NCBI GenBank assembly: GCA_963691705.1
Contig: OY829542.1
Coordinates: forward strand, 50,633,002 to 50,697,001
DNA from: Viola odorata
Lineage: Eukaryota; Streptophyta; Magnoliopsida; Malpighiales; Violaceae
Direction: 5' to 3'
Length of the DNA: 64,000 bases
Part shown: one piece after another, positions 1 to 21,147 of the stretch
How positions within the stretch are numbered: the stretch's first letter is position 1
Layout: every line of letters begins with the position of its first letter
Made by a program: the position numbers and the translations under genes
Notes under the pieces: generated by a model
Databases searched by the model: none
Told to the model about the DNA's origin: nothing
What the model saw: only the letters and a program-made list of their open reading frames with translations

Positions 1-400
1 TGAGTGTGAGCGCAAACACTAATATCTAGTGAGGATTGCTTACAACTGCATGTCATGGGAAAGTCTTGTTCTTGAGGTCGTTATTTCCTGAACAAGACGT
101 AGATGTTATCTAGACTTGTATCAATCATGTTTATATAACGAAAACTGAACGAACATCTTTTCAAAAGAAAACGCTTGAATTGATTTTCATAAACAAAGAA
201 ATCATTTTCATTCCAAAATAATAAAAAAAAAATAAAAAAAAAACTTAACTTAGGGGCAAGCCATGGGTTAAATGTAGGAATACATGATATTTCTCACATT
301 ATCAATTGCTCTTTCCTTTTTCTATCTGTTGCTACTTTGTGTTTGCTTCCTTCCTATTTGCAGGACACAGATAGGCTTCGTTGGAATCATGCCACCATGG
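1..400. other. internal retrotransposon sequence, no gene seen
   Basis: Non-coding, with an A-rich stretch at about 222-243. A reading frame starting at 284 has a hydrophobic beginning and runs into the first tandem array, but it looks fortuitous. Confidence 0.5.
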
Positions 401-1420
401 GTCTTCGATCGCAAAATCGTTGTAAAGCCCTCACCTTGGATTTTCACCAAAATCCCATCAACAAATCGAATGGAGCACGTTACTACTCCTCACCCATGGG
501 TCTTCGATCGCAAAATCGTTGTAAAGCCCTCACCTTGGATTTTCACCAAAATCCCATCAACAAATCGAATGGAGCACGTTACTACTCCTCACCCATGGGT
601 CTTCGATAAGGAAATCGTTGTAAAGCCCTCACCTTGGATTTTCACCAAAATCCCATCAACCAATCGGATGGAGCACGTTACCACTCCTCAACCCATGGGT
701 CTTCGATAAGGAAATCGTTGTAAAGCCCTCACCTTGGATTTTTTCCGAAAGACCAATCAACATCGAATGGAGCACGTTACCACTCCTCAACCCTTGGGTC
801 TTTGATGAAGAGATCATTGTAAAGCTCACACCTTGGATTTTCGGAAAAAAATCCAATCAACATCGAATGGAGCACGTTACCACTCCTCAACCCTTGGGTC
901 TTTGATGAAGAGATCATTGTAAAGCCCACACCTTGGATTTTCGGAAAAAATCCAATCAACATCGAATGAAGCACGTTACCACTCCTCAACCCTTGGGTCT
1001 TTGATGAAGAGATCGTTGTAAAGCCCACACCTTGGATTTTTGGAAATAATCCAATCAACATCGAATGGAGCACGTTACCACTCCTCAACCCTTGGGTCTT
1101 TGATGAAGAGATCATTGTAAAGCCCACACCTTGGATTTTCGAAAAAAATCCAATCAACATCGTTGTAAAGCCCTCGTCATCTCGGATTTTCATCAAAATC
1201 CCATCAACAAATCGAATGGAGCACGTTACCACTCCTCAACCCTTGGGTCTTTGATGAAGAGATCATTGTAATGCCCACACCTTGGATTTTCGGAAAAAAA
1301 GAAAAATCCAATCAACATCGTTGTAAAGCCCTCGTCATCTCGGATTTTCATCAAAATCCTGTCAATAAATCGAATGGAGAACGTAAGTACTCCTCAACCA
1401 TGGGTCTTCGATAAAGATGT
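401..1420 (+). repeat. tandem array 1, about 99-bp unit
   Basis: Copies begin at 401, 500, 599 and 699 and continue with more divergence to about 1420. The unit contains the phrases GTTGTAAAGCCC and ATGGAGCACGTTAC. The first three spacings are exactly 99 bp, so a reading frame crosses the early copies as a 33-residue repeat. Later copies vary in length and the frame breaks, which argues against a selected protein. Confidence 0.9.
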
Positions 1421-1550
1421 CGTTGTAATGCCCTCGCCGCGGATTTCGTCAAATGAATCCAATTAAGTTGTGGAGAGTGAAATGGCCTTCCAAAGCAACC
1501 ACTCGCGAATTCACATTGAGTCATCAGAAGGCTCGTGCAAAGCACCAGCG

Positions 1551-2160
1551 TTCGGAGAGCGATAGCCTCGCACGAACATACCTTCCACATTTTCACATCA
1601 ACATCCAAAGAGCGATAGCCTCGCACGGACATGCTTTCACATTTCCACAACAACGTTCGGAGAGCGATAGCCTCGCACGAACATGCCTTCCACATTTCCA
1701 CAACAACGTTCGGAGAGCGATAGCCTCGCACGAACATGCCTTCCACATTTTCACATCAACGTCCAAAGAGCTATAGCCTCGCACGGACATTCCTTCCACA
1801 TTTCCACAAAAACATTCGGAGAGCGATAGCCTCGCACGAACATGCCTTCCACATTTCCACAACAACGTTCGGAGAGCGATAGCCTCGCACGAACATGCCT
1901 TCCACATTTTCACATCAACGTCCAAAGAGCTATAGCCTCGCACGGACATTCCTTCCACATTTCCACAAAAACATCCGGAGAGCGATAGCCTCGCACGGAC
2001 ATGCTTTCACGCTTCCACGTCAACATCCGGAGAGCGATAGCCTCGCACGGACATTCCTTCCACATTTCCACAAAAACATCCGGAGAGCGATAGCCTCGCA
2101 CGGACCTTCAGCCACATTTTCAGCACCAAAACATCCGGAGAGTGATAGCCTCGCACAGAC
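1551..2160 (+). repeat. tandem array 2, about 51-53-bp unit
   Basis: At least ten copies of a unit with the core GAGAGCGATAGCCTCGCACG followed by ACATGCCTTCCACATTT. Two alternating subtypes (FTTCGGAG-type and TCCAAAGAG-type starts) suggest higher-order amplification. Unrelated in sequence to array 1. Confidence 0.9.
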
Positions 2161-2180
2161 ATACGTCTACTTTTCCGCAT

Positions 2181-2460
2181 CGACCTCCGACAATTGCGGT
2201 ATCCCCGCTCGGATCTCATCTCTTCATCGACCTCCGACAATTGCGGTATCCCCGCTCGGATCTCATCTCTTCATCGACCTCCGACAATTGCGGTATCCCC
2301 GCTCGGATCTCATCTCTTCATCAACCTCCGACAATTGCGGTATCCCCGCTCGGATCTCATCTCTTCATCGACCTCCGACAATTGCGGTATCCCCGCTCGG
2401 ATCTCATCTCTTCATCAAAGCTCGAAGTTTGTGGTATCCCCGCTCGGATCTCGTCCATCA
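2181..2460 (+). repeat. tandem array 3, 47-bp unit
   Basis: Six near-identical copies starting at 2181, 2228, 2275, 2322 and 2369, with a diverged last one. The core is CGACCTCCGACAATTGCGGT. Copies are almost identical, implying recent expansion. Confidence 0.92.
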
Positions 2461-2461
2461 A

Positions 2462-2645
2462 ACGCAGTGGCTCTCAACCACTCAACAACGCAGTGGCTTT
2501 CAACCACTCAACAACGCAGTGGCTTTCAACCACTCGGCAAACGCATTGGCTTTCAAACACTCGACAACGCAGTGGCTTTAAACCACTCAACAAACGCATT
2601 GGCTTTCAACCACTCGACAAGGCAGTGGCTTCCAACCACTCGCCA
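2462..2645 (+). repeat. tandem array 4, about 25-bp unit
   Basis: Seven or so copies of a unit around GCAGTGGCTTTCAACCACTC, with a variant carrying GCATTGG. It directly abuts array 3. Confidence 0.9.
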
Positions 2646-2703
2646 TCTTCCTCACTTTTTGTAAACACTTCCCTCAATATCCGACCAAAGGTAAGTTGCC
2701 TTA

Positions 2704-2875
2704 AACCAAAGCATCCGGAGAGCGATAGCCTCGCACGGACATGCCTTCCACATTTGCCACAATCAACATCCGAAGAGCGATAGCCTCGCACGAACCTTCA
2801 TTCACATTTCTACGTCAACATCCAAAGAGCGATAGCCTCGCACGGACCTACATTCACGTTTCCATGTCAACGCCC
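2704..2875 (+). repeat. second block of array-2 type repeats
   Basis: Three further copies of the GAGCGATAGCCTCGCACG unit, separated from the main array 2 block by arrays 3 and 4. Arrays 3 and 4 therefore appear to have grown inside or beside an existing array 2. Confidence 0.85.
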
Positions 2876-2889
2876 TAATAAACATTTCC

Positions 2890-3180
2890 ATGATTAGAGA
2901 AGATCACCATCATCCTCATTATCAGAGAAAACCATCTCCTCATTATCAGAGAAGATCATCAACAACCGATTTCACTATCAGAGATCATCATTTCCTCGAT
3001 ATCAGACAACCATCTCCTCATTATCAGAGAAGATCATCAACGTCATCACTATTAGAAACAACCGATTTCACTATCAGAGATCATCAACGTCTTCAATATC
3101 GGAGACAACCATCCTCATTATCCGAGAAGACCATATTCCTCACTATCAGAGACATTTCCCTCAAAGGTATGTTACTATCA
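2890..3180 (+). repeat. tandem array 5, irregular ATTATCAGAGAA repeats
   Basis: Imperfect repeats of short phrases such as CATTATCAGAGAAGATCATC and CGATTTCACTATCAGAGATC. Unit length varies, so this is an older or more rearranged array than arrays 3 and 6. Confidence 0.75.
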
Positions 3181-3366
3181 ACCAACATCAGACCAAAGGT
3201 ACATTCTAATTCTCATTTACAATTATGCAATTTACGTTTTTCCTCACTATCAGAGAAGTTGTCATTTACATTTCTGCATTTCTGCATTCTCCCTCAATAT
3301 CTGAGTAGTCTGCATTTATTTTCCCGCAATTGACATTGTTTATGAAAATTCCCAACTACATGTCTT

Positions 3367-4095
3367 AAATTCCTGTCTATCTAAATACTCCTCCTTGAGC
3401 GACTACTTTTCCGCATACTATATCTAAATACTCCTCCTTGAGCGACTACTTTCCTGTCTTACATTCCTGTCTATCTAAAATACTCCTCCTTGAGCGACTA
3501 CTTTTCCACATACTATATCTAAATACTCCTCCTTGAGCGACTACTTTCCTGTCTTACATTCCTGTCTATCTAAATACTCCTCCTTGAGCGACTACTTTTC
3601 CGCATACTATATCTAAATACTCCTCCTTGAGCGACTACTTTCCTGTCTTAAATTCCTGTCTATCTAAATACTCCTCCTTGAGCGACTACTTTTCCGCATA
3701 CTATATCTAAATACTCCTCCTTGAGCGACTACTTTCCTGTCTTAAATTCCTGTCTATCTAAATACTCCTCCTTGAGCGACTACTTTTCCGCATACTATAT
3801 CTAAATACTCCTCCTTGAGCGACTACTTTCCTGTCTTAAATTCCTGTCTATCTAAATACTCCTCCTTGAGCGACTACTTTTCCGCATACTATATCTAAAT
3901 ACTCCTCCTTGAGCGACTACTTTCCTGTCTTACATTCCTGTCTATCTAAATACTCCTCCTTGAGCGACTACTTTTCCGCATACTATATCTAAATACTCCT
4001 CCTCGAGCGACTACCTTTTTGCCAACCAAAATCTCCTCCTTGAGCGACTACCTTTATGCCAACCAAAATCTCCTCCTTGAGCGACCTCGTTTACA
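3367..4095 (+). repeat. tandem array 6, about 95-bp dimeric unit
   Basis: Seven or more copies of a unit made of two half-repeats, each holding AAATACTCCTCCTTGAGCGA, one followed by CTACTTTTCCGCATAC and the other by CTACTTTCCTGTCTTA. The final copies are truncated. Copies are nearly identical. Confidence 0.92.
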
Positions 4096-4140
4096 TTTTT
4101 GCAATGCATTTCACAAAACCGTGGTAGCACTTAGGGGCAA

Positions 4141-4199
4141 CTGTCTTTACTGCTAATCAAAAATTTCAATTACACTGTATTTTTGATCAGACAGTAAAG
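4141..4199 (+). other. stem-loop just upstream of the polypurine tract
   Basis: Arms CTTTACTG plus AATCAAAAAT (4145-4164) pair with ATTTTTGAT plus CAGTAAAG (4179-4199), separated by a small internal loop and a 14-base AT-rich loop. It sits directly against the polypurine tract. A role in priming or 3' end formation is conjecture. Confidence 0.7.
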
Positions 4200-4209
4200 A
4201 GGGGGCAAC
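4195..4209 (+). promoter_or_regulatory. polypurine tract for plus-strand priming
   Basis: A purine-rich run with the core AAAGAGGGGGCAAC ends immediately before the TG of the LTR, the standard position of the LTR retrotransposon PPT. Confidence 0.75.
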
Positions 4210-4931
4210 TGTTGCTACCCGATTTTTGACCACTTTTTTTTCCACATTTTACGCTTATCACGTCTAATAGCTCGTCTAGATCAAATTTCTGTCGATTCTT
4301 GGTCCTAGGCTAGTTTGTTTAATATTTCGTGTCATTTCGTGCCTTTTTAATTTTTTCGTACTTTTAACTGTCTTTTTGCGAACTTCTTTCGATCCCGAGT
4401 AAGTTTCCCGGGATCGAGGGTCGAACGCGTTATTTCTTTATTTGATAATTACGTTCTAATTTTCTCTTTCACGCCACCGCGTTCAGTTTCGTTCAATTTT
4501 TGTCGTAAGGACATTTATTTTGCGCACGAACGTGTTGACACTTCCGAAAGAGAAAATAAACACGTCACCTCAACTTTCGCGTTTATTCACTGTATATTAG
4601 TTTTCTCGACTTACTTTTTTACACATAGTTGGATCTCGCTTCGGGTTTATTTTTGTTTTTGAGCGATTTCGCTCGTGCAAAAATATCTCGTTCGTATCCG
4701 AAAATAGGATAAATACCACATTAATGCACAATCAATGCAATCTCATCCTCCAGCTCGGTTCCAGCTTGCCTTGCTCTTCACCTAGCCACACACTCAAACT
4801 TGCTCATCACTTGGCCACAAGAACCCTAGCTAGCTCACTATATCAAGCTAGAGCACCATCATCACCCTCCCAAAAATATCCTCCGGCCATTCTCGACCAA
4901 GTATCCAACCGACTCCAACTTTTTTTCAACT

Positions 4932-4941
4932 CTATAAATAG
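4932..4941 (+). promoter_or_regulatory. TATA box in the LTR
   Basis: CTATAAATAG in a pyrimidine-rich context fits an LTR promoter. The U3/R border would then lie about 30 bp downstream, near 4965. No experimental evidence. Confidence 0.6.
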
Positions 4942-5841
4942 CAAGCTTCAACCAACAGATCAAGGGCACCAAATCCTCCTCTTAATCTCCACTTCTTGCA
5001 CTACCTTCTTGGATAAAATTGCTCTCCCGGAAAGGTAAACTCCCTCTCTCTCTAGCTTTCTTTAATTTTCGTTTTTTGTCTTAATGCATGAATAAATTGC
5101 TAGAACATGCTTAGAATGCTTAGTTTCCATGTTATTTATGCTTCCCTTGCTCCAATTTGAATGCATGAAGCTTTGATTAATTAATGGACATATATGCATA
5201 TTAATTAAGCTTGTCTTTCCATGCAAAATTGCCCTCGTGGTGGACTTGTTTTCTTGCTGTTTTTGTGGCTTTTATTTTCTGTTTTACTACCTTAATTATT
5301 GCCAATCATTTTGGGTAAGAATGGTGGAGGATTGAAAAGTGAGTAAATGGCCATGGTGGCCGGCTGGGAAATGAAGAAAGGAGGAAGAAGAAGGGTAAGG
5401 GCGGGAAAGAAGAAAGGCAAAGGTGATGGGCTTGATTTTATCACAAGCCCATCTTGATTAAATGAGTGCTGGGCTTGATTTCATCACAAGCCCAGCCACT
5501 GTTTTGGACCAATATCGAGCCCGGCCCGTTTAATTTTCGTACAAGAGTTTCATATACGTGTTGTTAATTTTTTGTACAACTTTCGTGTTTAATTTCTCGT
5601 AATTTTTGCATGCGTATAAATTGTTTATTTATTTAAGTGTTAATATCGCATGAATTGTTTACATGTTCGTATGTGATATGGTTATTTTATTTTTCATATA
5701 TCGTATGAATTGTTCACATGTTCGTATGCTTTTAATGCCATATTTTATTAAGTATGTACTTGTTTAAATTAAAATTTTGGGCTTGGCTTGTGCCAAGCCC
5801 ATTTTTTAATGTTCAAAAATCCCTTGTGGGGCCCACTTATT

Positions 5842-5965
5842 TTCGTATATGCCATGTACAATGTATTTCGTATATGCCATGTATAATTTACTTCGTATAT
5901 GCCATGTACAATGTATTTCGTATATGCCATGTATAATTTGCTTCGTATATGCCATGAACAATTTT
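5842..5965 (+). repeat. 25-bp minisatellite in the LTR
   Basis: Five copies of TTCGTATATGCCATGTA with alternating tails (CAATGTAT or TAATTTAC), i.e. a 50-bp higher-order unit. Confidence 0.85.
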
Positions 5966-5989
5966 CATACTAATATTTCATGAATAATT

Positions 5990-6276
5990 CGTATGCTTGT
6001 ATGCCATGATTTAAATAAATGTGTTTATACCATGTTTTGATTAATTAAATGCTTGCATGATTTAATTGATATTTATGCAATGCCTTATTTAATTAAATAC
6101 TTACATGATTTAAATAATTTGTTTATGCCATGTTTTATTTAACCAAATGCTTGTATGATTTAAATATTTTATTTATGTCATGTTGTATTTAATTAAATGT
6201 TTACATGATTTAAATATTTTATTTATGCCATGCTTTATTTAATTAAATGCTTACATGATTTAAATAATTTGTTTAT
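5990..6276 (+). repeat. about 57-bp AT-rich repeat in the LTR
   Basis: Degenerate copies of a unit with ATGCTTGCATGATTTAAAT and TTGTTTATGCCATGTTT. The array is cut by the nested solo LTR and resumes at 7797-7960 on the other side. Confidence 0.8.
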
Positions 6277-7796
6277 TGACCGCGCGTCGAACACGTCAAA
6301 TATAAGAGTGAAATAAGTATGGAAATGGGGGTAGAAATACAACTTATCATTGTCTACAATGGTTTGTAGATGATGGTAAGAGGATCGTCCACAGAGACCT
6401 CTAGGAAACGTAGTTCTTGAGTTTGACTTCCTCGTCACTGAGTTTTGGTTGGGTGTTATCTGAAACTAAAGACAAAACAGAAAATGATGAAAACAGTTTA
6501 AAATATAAAATAGTATTGGCCGAAGTCTAGGCCAAGACTGCGGGCTAGATTGGGAAAAAGTCTTGTGATACGGAATTCCAGGTAAGGGCGATGGGTGAGC
6601 TTGCGTTCTTATGCATCGATCATAGACTGAAGTATGTTCATCTCTTCTTCATAGTACTGCTATAGAGGGGAGGAACTCCTTTTCCCTCCTATCTTCCCTC
6701 CTCTTCAAACTATCTGGCGGGTACTCCCTCTCCTGATAATCCTAGCCAAGGGACACCTTGCTGGTTAAAGGGTTTATCCGTTTGACTGCTGTCTTGAATG
6801 GTTGCTCACCTCTTCAATGGCACAGGGGAAGACAGTACCTAGGCTAAGTTCCTAGGTTGTCAATCTGGTCTCTACCTATTTTACCTATTCTTCTAGTCTG
6901 CTCGAGACTAGTCACCTACTCCGTCTAGCCGGCGGGTACTCCCTCTCCTTCTAGGCTGGTTACAACTCTTCTCTCCTAGAGAACAAGGATGATCAAACCT
7001 TGGCTCTAGTGAGTAAGCGATGGATTAAGTTCAAGAATAAATAAATACAAAGAAAGAGATTGTGAAGAACGGATTGTGTCTCACGATTGCATTAAGAACT
7101 GTAGCTCATCACCCTTACCAAGAATGGGGTTTTTAGTTACTCATACTCATGGATAAAAGATGAAGAAATTAATTTGCAAAAAAATCTTAAAATCTGAAAT
7201 AAAATCGGAGCAAGGTTTTTAACAATGGTAAACTAAGAAAGAAGAATTGCGTCGCTATCTCGTTCCGAGATTGGATCCGGACAGAGGAAAATAATGTTCA
7301 GCTAGAATAGCCATAAGAACCTCTGTCCCAATCCAACTCAAACTCCTAAAATATCCTAAAAGATAATTACAATTTAATTGTTCATAAACTAAATCGCTAA
7401 ATAATAGAGAGGGAGATCCCATTCGGGATTCTACATAAGATTGTCTTCAGATCCCTCTAAAATAGCGGAACAGCTGCTACGTGCCAGCTGTGAGAGTCCA
7501 TCTCCGAAAATACTTCAATCGCTCCAAGCTGCAGTCTGATCGCAAAGGAGTCTTGGCCGAAGTCTAGGCCAAGACGATTCTGGTTAGCGCACTGCGTCAG
7601 ATACGATCTTGTCTAGGCCAAGATCCAGGCCTAGACTCGAATAAACAGCTTCAGCTCTAAAATTCGTGAACTCTTCTCATTCAGCCTCCAAACCAGACCT
7701 GATCAAATGTGGGAAATAAAAGGGAATATCAATAGAATTACTGTCCAAAATAACTAGAAAATGGACAATAAAACATGATGAAATGCAATGCAATCA
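6277..7796 (+). mobile_element. nested solo LTR, family A copy 1
   Basis: The element begins TGACCGCGCGTCGAAC and ends GCAATGCAATCA, so it has TG...CA ends, and is flanked by a perfect 5-bp duplication TTTAT (6272-6276 and 7797-7801). It interrupts an AT-rich repeat of the host LTR. It has no coding capacity, PBS or PPT, so it is a solo LTR left by LTR-LTR recombination. A second copy at 34806-36167 shares the start (CGAA.CCGTCAAA pattern), the middle (CTACCAAGAA...AGCTACTCAT) and the end. The parent lineage is not identified; an Athila-like Ty3 element is possible. Confidence 0.85.
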
Positions 7797-7960
7797 TTTA
7801 TGTCATGTTTTATTTAATTAAATGCTTGCATGATTTAAATAATTTGTTTATAACATGTTCTATTTAATTAAATGTTTGCATGTTTTAAATGATTTGTTCA
7901 TTTGCTATGCCATGTTTATTTAATTAATTGTCTATTCGTCATAAATTAAATAAATGTTTG
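7797..7960 (+). repeat. continuation of the 57-bp LTR repeat
   Basis: The same AT-rich unit as 5990-6276 resumes after the target duplication of the solo LTR. Confidence 0.8.
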
Positions 7961-8912
7961 CATGCGCTTTTCTTATTTATTTGTTTTCAAAAACGTTGCT
8001 AACACTCTCAATTTGCAAGGAAGATCAAGAGCACGCAACGCAAGTACGTCTTTCTTCTAAGTCTCTCTTATTTATTTAATGTCTTTTGCAAATATTATTT
8101 TCATGTATGTTATTTTAAAAATGCTAAAGAGCTTATAATCGTATGCATGATAAAATAAACTCACATGCTTATATGTTTAGATCACTCGCTTTATACCATG
8201 AAATTAATTGCTATATTGATATGTGAACATGGTGGCTTCAAATCCCACGCAATTATTGACATTTATGAAAACGTACGATGTTAGTATTGCCCATGTTAGG
8301 ATCACGTAGTAATCAATTAATTAATCATGCATGGCCCGATGATATAAAGGGGGGAAACGTCCGCTCTAGCATAACGAACAAACGGTAACCCCGTCCTTCG
8401 TGTCCCGATCGGAAATAACATGTCCCTACGAAAATGCTAAGATGTAACGTCACCTTTGAGGGCCAAATCGTGTCAAAAATGTTTAGATAATCGGAAAGTG
8501 ACCCAATTCTAGTACGCGGATTCAGCCGACATGATTCAATCATTTGCCTATGTAAATGGTTGGAAAGTGGCCTGGATTCGTAGGAAGGAGGAGGTTGACA
8601 TGCTTCGATCGTTTAAACAAATCTTTGTATATCAAAACTGTATTCAAACACCTTATAACCGGTAACCTTTTTAGGGTGTGACTTGGGTGCCTAACACCTT
8701 CCCAAGTCCACAATACGACCTCGAACCTTTGTTCAATGGTTTAGACCAATTGTGCCTTAGTTTTTATTTTTTATGCCATGACGCTTAGGTTCCCTAAACC
8801 TTAGAAAATTAGGGTGGCGACTTCATTGTATTATGCGAAGCATCCATTTATGCTTAGCATCCGCCGCAAAACCTTAAACTCGTTTTTTTCAAACGAAAAA
8901 GGGGGTGCGACA

Positions 8913-9575
8913 GATCCTAAACTGATAATTTCGATGTGGGTCAATTTAGTGTCAGTTTTTACTCTTCAATCTTTATTTACATTTCAAGCACATGTTTAGG
9001 TTTAAATATAAAACATTAAAGTACTTTGTCCAAAATTTGGGTTATTCGGCTTTTTAGTTTAGCTCGAATCATTTTAGTTTTTTCTTGCTCCAACATAACA
9101 ACAACTATATTATTTCGGTTTAGTTTGGATCCAATTAAGATTGATTAGATCCGGCTCAATTTGCTCATTTTTATTAACCAGTAGTAAAGTATTTATAGCC
9201 TAAATAATGATGTTAGATCACTATTAGAGATCAAAGTTTATCATTTTGAGTGACATCTAACTTTTTATTTGGACTAATTATTTCCAGTTTAGTCCCTCCA
9301 GTAGATGCTCGAGAGAAGCAATAAACTTTAGGAAAGAAAATGCAGATGTAGGCTTATGACATAATCCAAACATCACAACATAATTTACTCTTTAAGAAAG
9401 AAAAAAAACAACACATCGTAAGAAGAAAAACCACTTGGTTAGAAAGTCGTAAAACTCCCCATATTTAGATGTACTCAGTGTCCAACATCAAACCCTAACC
9501 GGAGATTACATGGCTAAGATGGTCATTTCCAAATGAGTTGCCACCACTCATACGAAAAAGTACACGTTAGGAAAT
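8913..9575. other. intergenic: retrotransposon flank to ABCC13 3' end
   Basis: Nothing coding seen. The proximal part (about 9300-9575) probably includes the 3' UTR of the minus-strand ABC transporter. Confidence 0.5.
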
Positions 9576-19563
<9,988 letters not shown>

Positions 19564-19603
19564 GGAATTTGGGTGCAGAGTGCAGAGAGTGAGAGTGAGA
19601 GTG

Positions 19604-21147
19604 TGTGTCTGATATGAAAGTTAGAGAGAGAAGCGGTGTTTTGAGAGCAGGACGACGACGATCTTCAACTGCCCGCCTTGCACTTTGAAAGTCCAATTTT
19701 TTTAACAAACTTATCCTAAATTCGCGATTTAATTTTTTATTATTACTAACCTTTAAAAAGTGCATCCACCATGGAATCGTTCTCTTCTTTTCTTTTTATC
19801 TAAGAAAATTCTCTCTTTTTTGCTGAATTAAAGAAACCAGCACCAGCAGCACCCGACGTTACTTTGATAAAGTCATCTTTTCTTTTCTTATCTTTCACTT
19901 TCATGCTTTCATTGTTTTTTAATGTATTTTTCATTCATCTCTTTAATCGAACAAAGTAGCAAAGCAAAAAGCTCGCATGCATTGCATCCTCTCTGCAGTC
20001 TGCACTAACATTTGTTGTATCTGTAAAAATTGAAATAAGAATAAAGAATCAATTTTGTCCATCCTTACTTGTTACTTTCAGCGGTGCGTTTCACATGCTT
20101 GGGTTTAAAGTTAGACCTCCAACAAGAAGACACTCCTTTAAGTTAGATCTCGCAAAATTCTAATTGAATAATTTAGCGAGCAAAAATGAAAAAAAAAATC
20201 ACATTAGCAGAGTCATTTATCCTAAAGAACTGACAATACATATTCACTCATGAAACGATAAGAGCCGCTACTATCCTCAACACTAATAACAGATTTTAAA
20301 ATCGAATTCTAACTATAAATGCTTTCTGCAGAAACTTAGGTACAACAATTAGTACGAGTACTTGTTAGTCATATTTTTCCTGGTGAGAAGGTGAGATACT
20401 AGTACGGTAGACTACCAGTTCACAAATTCTGTCTGTAGTTGATACTTTGATTATATGATCCATTTGTTTGGTGTCACAACGAGCTGCAGAGGGAGGCTGA
20501 TGAGCACAAATATGCTAAAACCAGCGGATAAAAAATGTCAGATTGATGGACCAAAATACTCCTATTGACAAGTGATGAAGCTGTGTTACAAGCTGGAGGG
20601 TGTAGAAGGCTTACGCAACAAGTAACCAAGGAATTTCAAGCTCACCAAGCTGTATTCCCAGAAATGCAGTAAAGGCAGTAACTTGGTTTTTAGGAAATAG
20701 GGAAAATGTGAGAAAGGTTGCAGCTTTATGGTGGGAATGTTCAGAGAATGAAGGAATGACGCAGAATGGAGGATTTGCGCAGTTGGAAAGATAGGAACAA
20801 TTACTGTAAATAATGGTTCATTGAACCATCCGTAGCCTCATTGAGAGCAAAACAGATTTTTCACAATAAAAAATCATATATCCCATAATGTTTTTTTATA
20901 GCCATATTTGTAATCCTTCGTGGACTTCAGATCACAATAAACGGATTCCTAGCAATCCTTTACTTGAAAACACTACAAAACAACTAATTAGCTAACCACT
21001 ACTAACAGGAAAGACAAACATAAATTCCAGCTGTATTTTTGACAGATAGCTCTCCTTCTTCCTTGCTTCTAAACCGACTGGTCATACGATTGATCCAACT
21101 CTCCAGCTGATTCTGTGACAAGCTGGAAGTTGCATGCTTCATCTATA
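19604..21147. other. intergenic: ABCC13 promoter side, no gene seen
   Basis: A GA/CT-rich stretch near 19580-19630 lies in the probable 5' UTR of the minus-strand transporter. The rest is AT-rich with no recognisable coding sequence or transposon ends. Confidence 0.5.

Larger units (their letters stand above)
1..8912 (+). mobile_element. 3' part of a giant Tat/Ogre-like Ty3 LTR retrotransposon
   Basis: The window opens inside an LTR retrotransposon. What is present is the non-coding 3' internal region (1-4194, mostly tandem arrays), a purine-rich tract ending at 4209, and the 3' LTR 4210-8912 running from TGTTGCTACCC to GGGTGCGACA. No gag, protease, reverse transcriptase or integrase is visible; these would lie upstream of the window. 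Assignment to the Tat lineage is inference from the very long LTR and the tandem-repeat-filled 3' region, a known trait of Tat/Ogre elements. A diverged LTR of the same family begins at 63859. Confidence 0.8.
4210..8912 (+). mobile_element. 3' LTR of the Tat/Ogre-like element, about 4.7 kb
   Basis: Starts TGTTGCTACCC after the PPT and ends GGGTGCGACA, giving TG...CA ends. About 1.52 kb of its length is a nested solo LTR (6277-7796), so the original LTR was about 3.2 kb. It contains a TATA box (4932-4941), a short ORF-like stretch without recognisable product at 4724-5038, and AT-rich satellite-like repeats. The first 140 bp align with 63859-64000 (shared GTCAAATTT, GTTTAATATTTC and TCATTTC phrases), which confirms the left boundary. 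Confidence 0.85.

Noticed and set aside
284..2783. Several long overlapping reading frames across the arrays
   Set aside because: Frames arise from repeat periodicity; they break when unit length changes, and no known domain appears.
401..4095. Regularly spaced repeats resembling CRISPR-like arrays
   Set aside because: The units are contiguous tandem repeats without unique spacers, in plant DNA, inside a retrotransposon.
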